Source of the DNA: Oceanicaulis sp. | Lineage (GTDB): Bacteria > Pseudomonadota > Alphaproteobacteria > Caulobacterales > Maricaulaceae | Assembly: GCA_040112665.1 (NCBI GenBank) | Contig: CP157796.1 | Coordinates: forward strand, 1,056,813-1,120,812 | Direction: 5' to 3' | Length of the DNA stretch: 64,000 nt | Part shown: positions 1-7,553 of the stretch, one piece after another | Layout: each line of letters begins with the position of its first letter | Position numbering within the stretch: the first letter of the stretch is position 1 | The notes under the pieces: model-generated | Databases searched by the model: none | Told to the model about the DNA's origin: nothing | What the model saw: only the letters and a program-made list of their open reading frames with translations | Made by a program: the position numbers and the translations under genes

Positions 1-126
1 CCGTCGGGCTTTGAATTCGAGGTGCTCGATTCAGATCCGCGCCGGATCAAGCGCGTGCGCGTGCGTCCCGCCGCGCCCGCGCCTGAAGAGCCGGCGAAAG
101 CCGCTTCGGCGAACGGCGCGGCGTGA
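1..126 (+). CDS. C-terminal end of a CorC/TlyC-type CBS-domain protein (partial)
   Basis: The window opens inside this gene; only the last 41 codons are present. The visible peptide begins PSGFEFEVLDSDPRRIKRVR and ends in an Ala/Pro/Glu-rich tail. A GFEFEVLD-x-DPRRIKR stretch is the usual end of the C-terminal transporter-associated domain of hemolysin-family CBS proteins (CorC/TlyC), which are linked to metal-ion efflux or resistance. The TGA stop overlaps the GTG start of lnt by four bases (GTGA), so the two genes are very likely translationally coupled. A corC-lnt pair is common in Proteobacteria. Family assignment is firm from the tail and the neighbour; the function of this member is inferred. 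Confidence 0.75.
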   Translation, partial: PSGFEFEVLDSDPRRIKRVRVRPAAPAPEEPAKAASANGAA

Positions 127-1748
127 GCGCGGCCGGGCCGGCCTCTGCGGGCCGCAGGGCGCTCGCCCGCTGGCGCGCGCTGAAGGGCTGGCCGCTCTAC
201 GCGGCGCTGTTCGCGCTGGGCGCTCTCGGCGTGTTCGCGCATGCGCCCTACCACTCCCAGCCCGTCCTGATCGCCGGCTATGTCGCGCTGGTCTGGAGCC
301 TGGACGCGTCTCGGCGCACCGCTCGGCCATGGCGCGCGGGTTTCGCCCGCGCCTGGTGGTTCGGCGCGGGCCAGTTCCTGGCCGGCACGTTCTGGGTTGC
401 GAACGCCTTCCTCGTAAGCGCGGGCGATCACGCCTGGCTGATCTGGGCGCCGCTCATTCTCCTGCCGGGCGGGCTGGCGCTGTTCTGGGGCGCGGCCGGC
501 GCGCTCTACGCCCGTTTCGCGCCCTCCGGCCCCGAGCGCGTCTGCGTGTTCGCCGCGCTGTTCCTGATCGCCGAGCTTCTGCGCGCCACGATCCTTTCAG
601 GCTTTCCCTGGAACCTGCCGGGCCATGTCTTCGCCGCAGGCGGCGCGGTGAGCCAGGCCGCAGCGCTGGCGGGCGCGTTCGGGCTGAGCGCGCTCGTGCT
701 TTTCGCTTTCGCCGCGCCCGCAGCGCTCGCCGGACCGGGCGCCGCCTGGCGGCGCGCCGCGCCTGCGCTGACGGGGCTCGCTTTGCTCATCGGGGCGTGG
801 AGCTTCGGTGCGATCAGGCTTGCGGACGCGGACGTGCGGGAAACCGGCCTGACCGTCCGGGTCGTCCAGCTCGCCATCGAGCAGGCCGACAAGCGGTTCG
901 AGCGCCGCGAGGCGATCCTGGAAGACTATCTCGACCTTTCCGCGCAGCCGGGTCTCGAGGCGGTGGACGTGCTGGTCTGGCCTGAGGGAGCGATTCCCGC
1001 TCTGCTCCTGCGCGATCGCGCCCTGCTCGAACGCATTCGCGACAGATTGTCGCATAATCTCATTCTCGTAACCGGTACGACCCGGGCCGAGGCGGGCGAA
1101 GGCGGCGCGCCGGACGCCTACTTCAACGCGCTCGCAGTTCTCCAGATAGACGAAGCTGTGACCCTTAGAGCGGTCTACGACAAGGTGAAACTCGTCCCCT
1201 TCGGCGAGAGCAATCCGGTTCATGCGCTGACCCGTCCGCTGGGGCTGGACACGCTCAGCCAGTGGGGCGCGGCCTACACACCGGGGCCCGGCGCGCGGAC
1301 CCTGTCAGATACCGGGCTGCCACCGTTTTCTCCGCTGATATGCTATGAAGTGGTGTATGCCCGCTTCGCGCCGCGCGGCGTGGATCGGGCGAACTGGCTC
1401 GTCAACGTGTCCAACGATTCCTGGTACGGAAACACCACCGGACCGCGACAGCACTTCAACCAGGCGCGATATCGCGCGATCGAGGAGGGCCTTCCGATGG
1501 TGCGGGCGGCGTCGAAAGGCGTTTCAGGACAGATCGATCCGTATGGACGCCCTGTACAGGTCCTCGGGCTCGACGCGAACGCGGCATTGGACTTTCGATT
1601 GCTTGAGCCGCGCGGGGAAACTATTTACGCCCGGCATGGAGACTGGCCCTGGTTGAGCGTGTTCAGCTTGCTACTTCTGGGGCTCGGCTTGCTTCTGCGC
1701 CGGTCAGGGGCGGCGGATCCCGCCGATGGCGTACGGCGCCGTGTGTAA
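123..1748 (+). CDS. lnt: Apolipoprotein N-acyltransferase
   Basis: Transfers the third acyl chain from phospholipid to the N-terminal cysteine of diacylated lipoproteins in the inner membrane, the last step of lipoprotein maturation. The 541-residue length is normal. The first ~240 residues carry a run of hydrophobic segments, followed by a periplasmic nitrilase-type domain. The catalytic triad is visible as VWPEG (Glu near 288), YDKVKLVPFGE (Lys near 354) and ICYE (Cys near 407). A final hydrophobic helix lies near residues 510-528. The GTG start overlaps the stop of the upstream CorC-like gene. Several predicted lipoproteins in this window (M16 peptidase, FKBP, esterase) would be its substrates. 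Confidence 0.96.
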   Translation: MSAAGPASAGRRALARWRALKGWPLYAALFALGALGVFAHAPYHSQPVLIAGYVALVWSLDASRRTARPWRAGFARAWWFGAGQFLAGTFWVANAFLVSAGDHAWLIWAPLILLPGGLALFWGAAGALYARFAPSGPERVCVFAALFLIAELLRATILSGFPWNLPGHVFAAGGAVSQAAALAGAFGLSALVLFAFAAPAALAGPGAAWRRAAPALTGLALLIGAWSFGAIRLADADVRETGLTVRVVQLAIEQADKRFERREAILEDYLDLSAQPGLEAVDVLVWPEGAIPALLLRDRALLERIRDRLSHNLILVTGTTRAEAGEGGAPDAYFNALAVLQIDEAVTLRAVYDKVKLVPFGESNPVHALTRPLGLDTLSQWGAAYTPGPGARTLSDTGLPPFSPLICYEVVYARFAPRGVDRANWLVNVSNDSWYGNTTGPRQHFNQARYRAIEEGLPMVRAASKGVSGQIDPYGRPVQVLGLDANAALDFRLLEPRGETIYARHGDWPWLSVFSLLLLGLGLLLRRSGAADPADGVRRRV

Positions 1749-1808
1749 CTGTTTATGGGCCGAACCCGTGTATGGTGCGGCCAGTTTGTCGATAGGGAAC
1801 AGCCTGCA

Positions 1809-2243
1809 ATGAGCAACACACCCAATCCCCGCGGTCCGAACGCCGTCGACCGCCATGTCGGCTCGCGCGTCCGCCTGCGCCGGCAGCTTCTGAACATGAG
1901 CCAGGAAAAGCTCGGTGAAGAACTCGGGGTGACGTTCCAGCAAGTCCAGAAATACGAGCGCGGCACCAACCGGGTCGGCGCGGGGCGGCTCTGGCATCTC
2001 GCCCGCGTGCTCGACGTGCCGGTGTCGTTTTTCTACGAAGGCGTCTCTGAAAACGCGCGTCAGCCGGGCTTCTCCGAAGGCGATCAGACCCCGATCGTGG
2101 ACGATTTCATCCAGTCCGCAGACGGCGTCCAGCTCGCCCAGGCCTTCGCGCGCATCAAGGACTCCAAGGTCCGCCGCCGCATCCTTGAACTTGTCCGCAC
2201 CCTCGCCGCGGAAGAGGCCGAAGCGGCTGCGCCGTCGAAATAG
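1809..2243 (+). CDS. XRE-family helix-turn-helix transcriptional regulator
   Basis: A 144-residue Cro/C1-type DNA-binding protein. The HTH lies at about residues 15-70, with SQEKLGEELGV as its first helix and FQQVQKYERG as the recognition helix, followed by an alpha-helical tail with a VRRRILELVRTL segment. The first ATG at 1755 would add 18 residues unlike the family; ATG 1809 has an AGGGA ribosome-binding site about 10 bases upstream and gives MSNTPNPRGPN, so I prefer it. Small XRE regulators between lnt and metK are a conserved arrangement in Caulobacterales-like genomes. Its target is unknown; the palindrome just upstream of metK is one possible site, but that is inference. Confidence 0.9.
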   Translation: MSNTPNPRGPNAVDRHVGSRVRLRRQLLNMSQEKLGEELGVTFQQVQKYERGTNRVGAGRLWHLARVLDVPVSFFYEGVSENARQPGFSEGDQTPIVDDFIQSADGVQLAQAFARIKDSKVRRRILELVRTLAAEEAEAAAPSK

Positions 2244-2309
2244 GCGCGTCCTCGGGGAATAATCGGAAGCCGGGCCTTGCCTTGCGGGGCCGGATCGGGT
2301 TTATGCGCT

Positions 2310-2333
2310 CCATATAAAGCAAGCTTTATATGG
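2310..2333 (+). promoter_or_regulatory. Perfect inverted repeat (11-bp arms, 2-base centre) overlapping the metK ribosome-binding site
   Basis: Arms CCATATAAAGC and GCTTTATATGG flank a central AA. The 24-bp palindrome ends inside the TGGAGG Shine-Dalgarno sequence of metK and contains a TATAAA that could serve as a -10 element. Methionine/SAM-cycle genes in Proteobacteria are often controlled by dimeric repressors at such sites, including the ArsR-family SAH sensor SahR; which protein binds here cannot be told from the sequence. As RNA it could also fold into a hairpin hiding the ribosome-binding site. The palindrome is certain; its function is inferred. Confidence 0.75.
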
Positions 2334-2344
2334 AGGCCCTGTCC

Positions 2345-3517
2345 GTGGCTCGATCGTCCTATCTGTTCACCAGCGAAAGCGTATCCGAAGGCCATCCGGA
2401 CAAGGTGTGCGACCGCATCTCCGATGCGATCGTGGACCTGTTCCTGTCCAAGGACCCGGTGGCGCGCGTGGCCTGCGAGACCCTGACCACGACCAACCGG
2501 ATCGTGCTGGCCGGCGAGGTGCGCTGCGCAGGCGATATAGACGAGGCCGAGATCGAGCAGGCCGCACGCCGCGCGGTGAAGGATATCGGCTACGAGCAGG
2601 ACGGCTTCCACTGGGAGACGGCCGCGTTCCAGAACTATCTGCACGAGCAGTCCGCCGACATCGCCCAGGGCGTGGACGAAGGCACCGGCTCGTACGAAGA
2701 GGAAGGCGCCGGCGACCAGGGCATCATGTTCGGTTTCGCGACCGACGAGACGCCCGAGCTGATGCCCGCGCCGATCACCTACTCCCACCAGATCCTCAAG
2801 GAGATGGCGCGGCTGAGGAAAACCGGCGAGCGGCCCGAATTCGAACCCGACGCCAAGTCCCAGGTCACGCTGCGCTACGAGAACGGCAAGCCGGTCGCTG
2901 TCACCTCGGTCGTGGTCTCCACCCAGCACAAGGACGGGGTGAGCCTCGGCGACGTGCGCGAGCTGGTCCGTCCGGTGGTTCAGAAGGTCCTGCCCGAAGG
3001 CTGGTTCCCGCCCGAGGACGAGTTCTACGTCAACCCGACCGGCAAGTTCGTCATCGGCGGACCCGACGGCGACGCCGGCCTGACCGGGCGCAAGATCATC
3101 GTGGACACCTATGGCGGCGCGGCGCCCCATGGCGGCGGCGCGTTCTCCGGCAAGGATCCCACCAAGGTGGACCGCTCGGCGGCCTATGTCGCGCGCTATC
3201 TCGCCAAGAACGTCGTCGCGGCGGGCCTGGCGAAGAAGTGCACCATCCAGCTCAGCTACGCGATCGGGGTGGCCAAGCCGCTGTCGGTCTATGTCGACAC
3301 GCACGGCACCGGAAACGTCGACGAGGCGAAGCTGGAGAACACGCTGCGCGAGCTGGTGGACCTGCGTCCCAAGGGCATCCGCACCCATCTCCAGCTCAAC
3401 CGCCCGATCTACGAGCGCTCGGCCGCCTACGGCCATTTCGGCCGCACGCCGGACAATGACGGCGGCTTCTCCTGGGAGAAGACCGATCTGGCCGACGCGC
3501 TGAAGAGCCGCTTCTAG
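2345..3517 (+). CDS. metK: S-adenosylmethionine synthetase
   Basis: Makes S-adenosylmethionine from methionine and ATP, releasing phosphate and diphosphate, as a cytoplasmic tetramer. The product (390 residues, normal length) shows the N-terminal [12 protein letters not shown], the [10 protein letters not shown] loop, and [21 protein letters not shown] followed by [19 protein letters not shown], the ATP- and metal-binding signatures. I choose GTG 2345 over ATG 2330: the ATG lies inside the 24-bp palindrome and the TGGAGG ribosome-binding site, whereas GTG is eight bases after that site and gives [16 protein letters not shown], the usual start. A strong terminator follows, so it is probably transcribed alone under the palindromic operator. 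Confidence 0.97.
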   Translation: MARSSYLFTSESVSEGHPDKVCDRISDAIVDLFLSKDPVARVACETLTTTNRIVLAGEVRCAGDIDEAEIEQAARRAVKDIGYEQDGFHWETAAFQNYLHEQSADIAQGVDEGTGSYEEEGAGDQGIMFGFATDETPELMPAPITYSHQILKEMARLRKTGERPEFEPDAKSQVTLRYENGKPVAVTSVVVSTQHKDGVSLGDVRELVRPVVQKVLPEGWFPPEDEFYVNPTGKFVIGGPDGDAGLTGRKIIVDTYGGAAPHGGGAFSGKDPTKVDRSAAYVARYLAKNVVAAGLAKKCTIQLSYAIGVAKPLSVYVDTHGTGNVDEAKLENTLRELVDLRPKGIRTHLQLNRPIYERSAAYGHFGRTPDNDGGFSWEKTDLADALKSRF

Positions 3518-3540
3518 GCGCCTCGCAGGCCTGAACGAGA

Positions 3541-3571
3541 AGCCCCGGCGCCCGGCGCGCCGGGGCTTTTT
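3541..3571 (+). terminator. Rho-independent terminator after metK
   Basis: A 10-bp stem AGCCCCGGCG / CGCCGGGGCT (3541-3550 with 3558-3567) with a 7-base loop is followed by a run of T. It lies 23 bases after the metK stop and separates metK from trmB. Confidence 0.9.
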
Positions 3572-3618
3572 CATGCGCGGCGCTTTACCCGCAGCCGATC
3601 GCGCGTATACCCCGCGCC

Positions 3619-4293
3619 ATGACCGAGACACCGCAGAACCGACGCCTTTATGGCCGCGCACAGGGCCACAAGCTCACCGCGCGCCAGCAGACCCTCGTCG
3701 ACACGCTCGGCGAGGCGCTGGCCTGGCCGGACGGTGGGCTGGACCCGTCCGCGCTGCTGCCCGATTTCGATCGACACGTGCTGGAGATCGGCTTCGGCGC
3801 GGCGGAGCACCTGATCGAACAGGCTGCCCGTGCGCCGCAGACCGGCTTCATCGGGATCGAGCCCTTCCTGAACGGCGTCGCCAAGGCGCTGACCGGGATC
3901 GAGGATCGGGGCCTTGGAAATGTGCGCGTCAAGCGCGCCGACGCGCGTGACGAGATCGAGGCTGCGCCTGAGGCCGCGTTCGATCAGATCTATCTGCTCT
4001 TCCCCGATCCCTGGCCGAAGAAACGCCACGCCAAGCGCCGCTTCGTGCAGGACGACACCGCGCGTCAGCTCGCCCGGATTCTCAAGCCTGGCGGTCGGCT
4101 GCGCGTGGCGACCGACGTACGCGCCTACGCCGACTGGGCGTTTCCGATCCTGCTTCAGACGCCGGGACTGAACTGGACCGGCGCGCACCCTGACGACTGG
4201 CGCGAGAATCCGTCAGATCACGTGGTGACGCGCTATCAGTCCAAGCATCTGGGCGATATCGATCCGGTCTTCTTCGACTTCGTGAAGGGCTGA
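3619..4293 (+). CDS. trmB: tRNA (guanine-N7-)-methyltransferase
   Basis: Methylates N7 of G46 in the variable loop of tRNAs using SAM. The 224-residue protein has the class I methyltransferase motif VLEIGFGAAEHLI (about residues 54-66), the acidic SAM-binding strand FIGIEPF, and the TrmB signature LLFPDPWPKKRHAKRRF near residues 129-145. It ends with HVVTRYQSKHL, typical of the family. It sits between metK, which makes its methyl donor, and the rimP-nusA-infB cluster. Confidence 0.96.
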   Translation: MTETPQNRRLYGRAQGHKLTARQQTLVDTLGEALAWPDGGLDPSALLPDFDRHVLEIGFGAAEHLIEQAARAPQTGFIGIEPFLNGVAKALTGIEDRGLGNVRVKRADARDEIEAAPEAAFDQIYLLFPDPWPKKRHAKRRFVQDDTARQLARILKPGGRLRVATDVRAYADWAFPILLQTPGLNWTGAHPDDWRENPSDHVVTRYQSKHLGDIDPVFFDFVKG

Positions 4294-4371
4294 AGCGCGC
4301 CCCCGTTGCGCGCTCGCCCTGAGAGGCGTATACAGCGCCTCAACAAGTTCGATACGCCGGACGGCGCGATC

Positions 4372-4401
4372 GGGCGGCTCGGAGCACCGGGCCGCCCTTT
4401 T
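4372..4401 (+). terminator. Hairpin with T-run in the 139-base gap before rimP (terminator or attenuator)
   Basis: GGGCGGC (4372-4378) pairs with GCCGCCC (4391-4397) and is followed by TTTT. It lies about 80 bases after the trmB stop and 32 bases before rimP. It could end the trmB transcript, or sit in the leader of the rimP-nusA-infB operon, which is under attenuation or antitermination control in other bacteria. The sequence alone does not decide. Confidence 0.6.
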
Positions 4402-4432
4402 CGTTTCCTGATCCGGGCCGCACGGAGAGCCC

Positions 4433-4975
4433 ATGAAGGCGCGTACGCCCCAAGACGAGCGGGTGCTCGATCTCGCCGAGCCGGTCGCCGAGACCCTCGG
4501 CATGGAGATCGTGCGCGTGCGCGTGATGGGCGGCAAGAAGACCACCGTGCAGATCATGGCCGAGCGCAGCGACGGAACGATGAACGTCGAGGACTGCGCG
4601 AAGCTGTCGCGCGCCCTGTCGGACATCTTCGAGGAAGCCGATCCGATCAGCGGCGAATACGATCTCGAGGTCAGCTCGCCGGGCATCGACCGGCCGCTCA
4701 CCGCGCTCGATCACTTCGCGCGCTGGGAAGGATTCGAAGCCAAGCTCGAACTCGACCGGCTGGTGGAGAACCGCAAGCGCTTCCGCGGCGTGCTCGCCGG
4801 GGTCGAGGACGGTAACGTCATGATCGACCTCAAGGGCGAAGAAGACACCGCGCTCATCCCGTTCGACTGGATCGCGGACGCCAAACTCATACTCACCGAC
4901 GCGCTGATCGCGGCGAGCCTGAAGGGCCGCCCGGCCGCGCCGGACCAGACTTCCAACGACAAGAAGGACGCATAG
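4433..4975 (+). CDS. rimP: Ribosome maturation factor RimP
   Basis: Assists 30S subunit maturation. The 180-residue product has the two RimP parts: an N-terminal alpha/beta domain with GMEIVRVRV and CAKLSRALSDIFEE, ending in the family signature YDLEVSSPGIDRPL (about residues 78-91), and a C-terminal SH3-like barrel with GVLAGVEDGNVMIDL. The start ATG follows a GGAGAG ribosome-binding site. It ends two bases before nusA and is the first gene of the conserved rimP-nusA-ylxR-infB operon. The C-terminal extension rich in Ala/Asp/Lys is common in alphaproteobacterial members. Confidence 0.96.
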   Translation: MKARTPQDERVLDLAEPVAETLGMEIVRVRVMGGKKTTVQIMAERSDGTMNVEDCAKLSRALSDIFEEADPISGEYDLEVSSPGIDRPLTALDHFARWEGFEAKLELDRLVENRKRFRGVLAGVEDGNVMIDLKGEEDTALIPFDWIADAKLILTDALIAASLKGRPAAPDQTSNDKKDA

Positions 4976-4977
4976 TC

Positions 4978-6756
4978 ATGGCCATCGGGGTCAGCGCCAA
5001 CAAGCTGGAAATCCTGCAGATCGCGCGTGCGGTCGCCGCCGAGAAGATGATCGACGAATCCATTGTCCTCGAGGCGATCGAGGAAGCGATCCAGAAGGCC
5101 GCGCGCTCGCGCTACGGCGCCGAGCTGGACATTCATTGCGACATCGATCCCAAGACCGGCGAGATGCGGCTGACCAGCCGCACCACCGTGGTCGAGGAGG
5201 TCGAGAACGACACTCACGAGCTGACGCTGGAACAGGCCAAGCGCCGCGATCCCGAAGCCTTCGTCGGCAAGGTCTATGAAGAAGAGCTGCCGCCGATCGA
5301 GTTCGGCCGGGTCGCCAGCCAGACCGCCAAACAGGTCATCACCCAGAAGGTCCGCGAGGCCGAGCGCCGCCGCCAGTACGAAGAGTACAAGGACCGCGTG
5401 GGCGAGATCGTCAACGGCATCGTCAAGCGTGTCGAGTACGGCAACGTCATCGTCGATCTGGGCAAGGCCGAAGGCATCATCCGGCGCTCCGACGGCATTC
5501 CGCGCGAAAGCCTTCAGGTCAACGACCGCGTCCGCGCCTATATCTACGATGTGCGCGAGGAGGTCCGCGGCCCGCAGATCTTCCTCAGCCGCGCGCATCC
5601 GGACTTCATGGCGGCCCTGTTCGCCCAGGAAGTGCCCGAAGTCTACGAAGGCGTCATCGAGATCCCGCGCGTGGCGCGCGATCCGGGCAGCCGCGCGAAG
5701 ATCGCCGTGATCTCCAACGACAGCTCAATCGATCCGGTCGGCGCCTGCGTGGGCATGCGCGGCAGCCGGGTTCAGGCCGTCGTCAACGAACTCGCCGGCG
5801 AGAAGATCGACATCATTCCATGGAATCCCGATCCGGCGACCTTCATCGTCAACGCCCTGCAGCCCGCCGAAGTGGCCAAGGTCGTGCTCGACGAGGACGA
5901 TCAGCGCATCGAGGTCGTGGTGCCTGACGAGCAGCTGTCGCTGGCCATCGGCCGGCGCGGCCAGAACGTGCGCCTGGCCAGCCAGCTGACCGGCTGGGCC
6001 ATCGACATCCTCACCGAGGAAGAAGAGTCCGAGCGCCGTCAGAAAGAATTCTCCGAGCGCACCGCGCTGTTCATGGAGGCGCTGGACGTCGACGAGGTCA
6101 TCGCCCAGCTGCTGGCCACCGAAGGCTTCGCGGACATGGAAGACCTCGCCTTCGTCGAGCTCGACGAGATCGCGGTCATCGAGGGCTTCGACGACGACAC
6201 GGCGTCTGAAATCCAGACCCGCGCGCGCGAATACCTCGAAAAGGTCGCCGCCGAGCAGGACGCCAAGCGCAAGGAGCTGGGTGTCGAGGACGCGGTGCTC
6301 GAGATCGAGGGCGTGGACCTGCCGATGGCGGTGCGCTTCGGCGAGAACGAGGTCCTGACCGTCGAGGACGTGGCCGGCCTGACCCCGGACGATCTGCGCG
6401 GCTGGTACGAGACCCGCGACGGCGAGCGCGTGCGCGAGCCGGGCATTCTGGACGGGTTCGACATCTCCGCCGAAGACGCCGAGCAGCTGATCATGCGCGC
6501 CCGGGTCGAGGCAGGCTGGATCGAGGCCGACGCGCTCACGCCCGAGCCTGAAGAAACAGAGGACGGGGTTGAAGACGAGGCCGGCGATGTCGATCTCGAC
6601 GATATCGACCTCGCCGATCTCGAAGCCGAAGCCGAGCGCCTGGGCGTCGATCTCTCCGAACTGCTCGGCGAAGATCCCGGTCTCGCCGTCGAGGACACGG
6701 GCGACGCGCCCGCCGAGGACGCTGATCCCGATCGCGAAGACGACGAGGAGCGCTGA
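4978..6756 (+). CDS. nusA: Transcription termination/antitermination factor NusA
   Basis: Binds RNA polymerase and nascent RNA and modulates pausing, termination and rRNA antitermination. The 592-residue product has the N-terminal RNAP-binding domain (about 1-130), an S1 domain (about 141-205, [21 protein letters not shown]), two KH domains (about 230-350, including [14 protein letters not shown] and [15 protein letters not shown]), two helix-hairpin-helix acidic-repeat-type domains (about 360-510), and a strongly acidic tail of roughly 70 residues. Its ATG is two bases after the rimP stop. NusA with C-terminal acidic repeats is usual for Proteobacteria; the long Asp/Glu tail is longer than in enteric proteins but common in alphaproteobacteria. 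Confidence 0.97.
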   Translation: MAIGVSANKLEILQIARAVAAEKMIDESIVLEAIEEAIQKAARSRYGAELDIHCDIDPKTGEMRLTSRTTVVEEVENDTHELTLEQAKRRDPEAFVGKVYEEELPPIEFGRVASQTAKQVITQKVREAERRRQYEEYKDRVGEIVNGIVKRVEYGNVIVDLGKAEGIIRRSDGIPRESLQVNDRVRAYIYDVREEVRGPQIFLSRAHPDFMAALFAQEVPEVYEGVIEIPRVARDPGSRAKIAVISNDSSIDPVGACVGMRGSRVQAVVNELAGEKIDIIPWNPDPATFIVNALQPAEVAKVVLDEDDQRIEVVVPDEQLSLAIGRRGQNVRLASQLTGWAIDILTEEEESERRQKEFSERTALFMEALDVDEVIAQLLATEGFADMEDLAFVELDEIAVIEGFDDDTASEIQTRAREYLEKVAAEQDAKRKELGVEDAVLEIEGVDLPMAVRFGENEVLTVEDVAGLTPDDLRGWYETRDGERVREPGILDGFDISAEDAEQLIMRARVEAGWIEADALTPEPEETEDGVEDEAGDVDLDDIDLADLEAEAERLGVDLSELLGEDPGLAVEDTGDAPAEDADPDREDDEER

Positions 6757-6767
6757 AAGGACGAACG

Positions 6768-7403
6768 GTGAGCCGGGGCGCCAGAACCAGCCGGGTGAAG
6801 GAGCCGCGCGAGCGCAGGTGCGTGGCGACAGGCGAGGTGAAGCCCGAAGCCGAGCTGCTCAGGGTGGCGCTGGGGCCGGACGGTGTTCTGGTCCCCGACC
6901 TCGCCGCCAGGCTGCCCGGCCGGGGCGGCTGGGTGAGCGCGGACCGCGCCTCGGTCGATCTGGCGGTGAAAAAGCGGGCCTTCAACCGCGCTTTCGAGCG
7001 CCCGGTCGAAGCGCCCGCCGACCTCGCGGACCGCTTCGAGGCCCTTCTCGAAGCTCGTGCGTTGTCGCTGCTGGGCCTTTCAAGGCGCGCGGGACGGCTC
7101 GCGATAGGGTATGATGGGGCGAGGCTCGCCCTGTCGAAGGGGGCCGAGCCGGCCTGGCGGATCGAGGCGAGCGACGCGAGCGCCGACGGGCGCGGCAAGC
7201 TCGACCGGCTCGCCGAGGCCGCCCGGCCCGGCCTTCCGGTCGCCGCCTGCTTCAGCGCCGAGGCGCTGGGCGCGGCGCTTGGACGCGGCGGGATCGTGCA
7301 TGCGGTCCTGGCGCAGGGGCCTGAAGCAGCCGGGTTCGGCGCGGCGATCGGCAAGCTCGCCGGTTTTCGCGCCATAGACCCGGCGGGCGCACAGAACGGT
7401 TGA
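6768..7403 (+). CDS. YlxR/DUF448 RNA-binding protein with L7Ae-like C-terminal part
   Basis: A 211-residue protein placed, as in most bacteria, between nusA and infB. Residues about 8-85 form the YlxR domain: RERRCVATGEVKPEAELLRVALGPDG followed by the GRGGWVS loop and VKKRAFNRAF. Residues about 90-200 (LLGLSRRAGRLAIGYDGARLAL) resemble the L7Ae/YbxF-type ribosomal fold that is fused to YlxR in alphaproteobacteria. YlxR proteins are thought to bind RNA or act in gene regulation; no enzymatic role is known. GTG start, 11 bases after nusA. Confidence 0.9.
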   Translation: MSRGARTSRVKEPRERRCVATGEVKPEAELLRVALGPDGVLVPDLAARLPGRGGWVSADRASVDLAVKKRAFNRAFERPVEAPADLADRFEALLEARALSLLGLSRRAGRLAIGYDGARLALSKGAEPAWRIEASDASADGRGKLDRLAEAARPGLPVAACFSAEALGAALGRGGIVHAVLAQGPEAAGFGAAIGKLAGFRAIDPAGAQNG

Positions 7404-7553
7404 TCCGCCGCGTTTGGCGGCTAGGTTAGCGGGCCTTCGGGGCCGGGCGCGACGATACGCGGCGCGCCGGCGGCGAAAAGGCCCTGAAACATGACGGTTC
7501 TCCGCACGCGGCGGCGGGGGTCCGGTCTCATTCGAAAGCCGCGAAGGACGCTC

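Noticed and set aside
4294..4371. Possible tRNA or small RNA before rimP (GTTCGAT and GAGGCG/CGCCTC)
   Set aside because: No cloverleaf can be completed; only short chance pairings.
7491..7553. Upstream start of infB
   Set aside because: Arg-rich 21-residue extension without conservation; ATG 7554 has AAGGAC and the family start.
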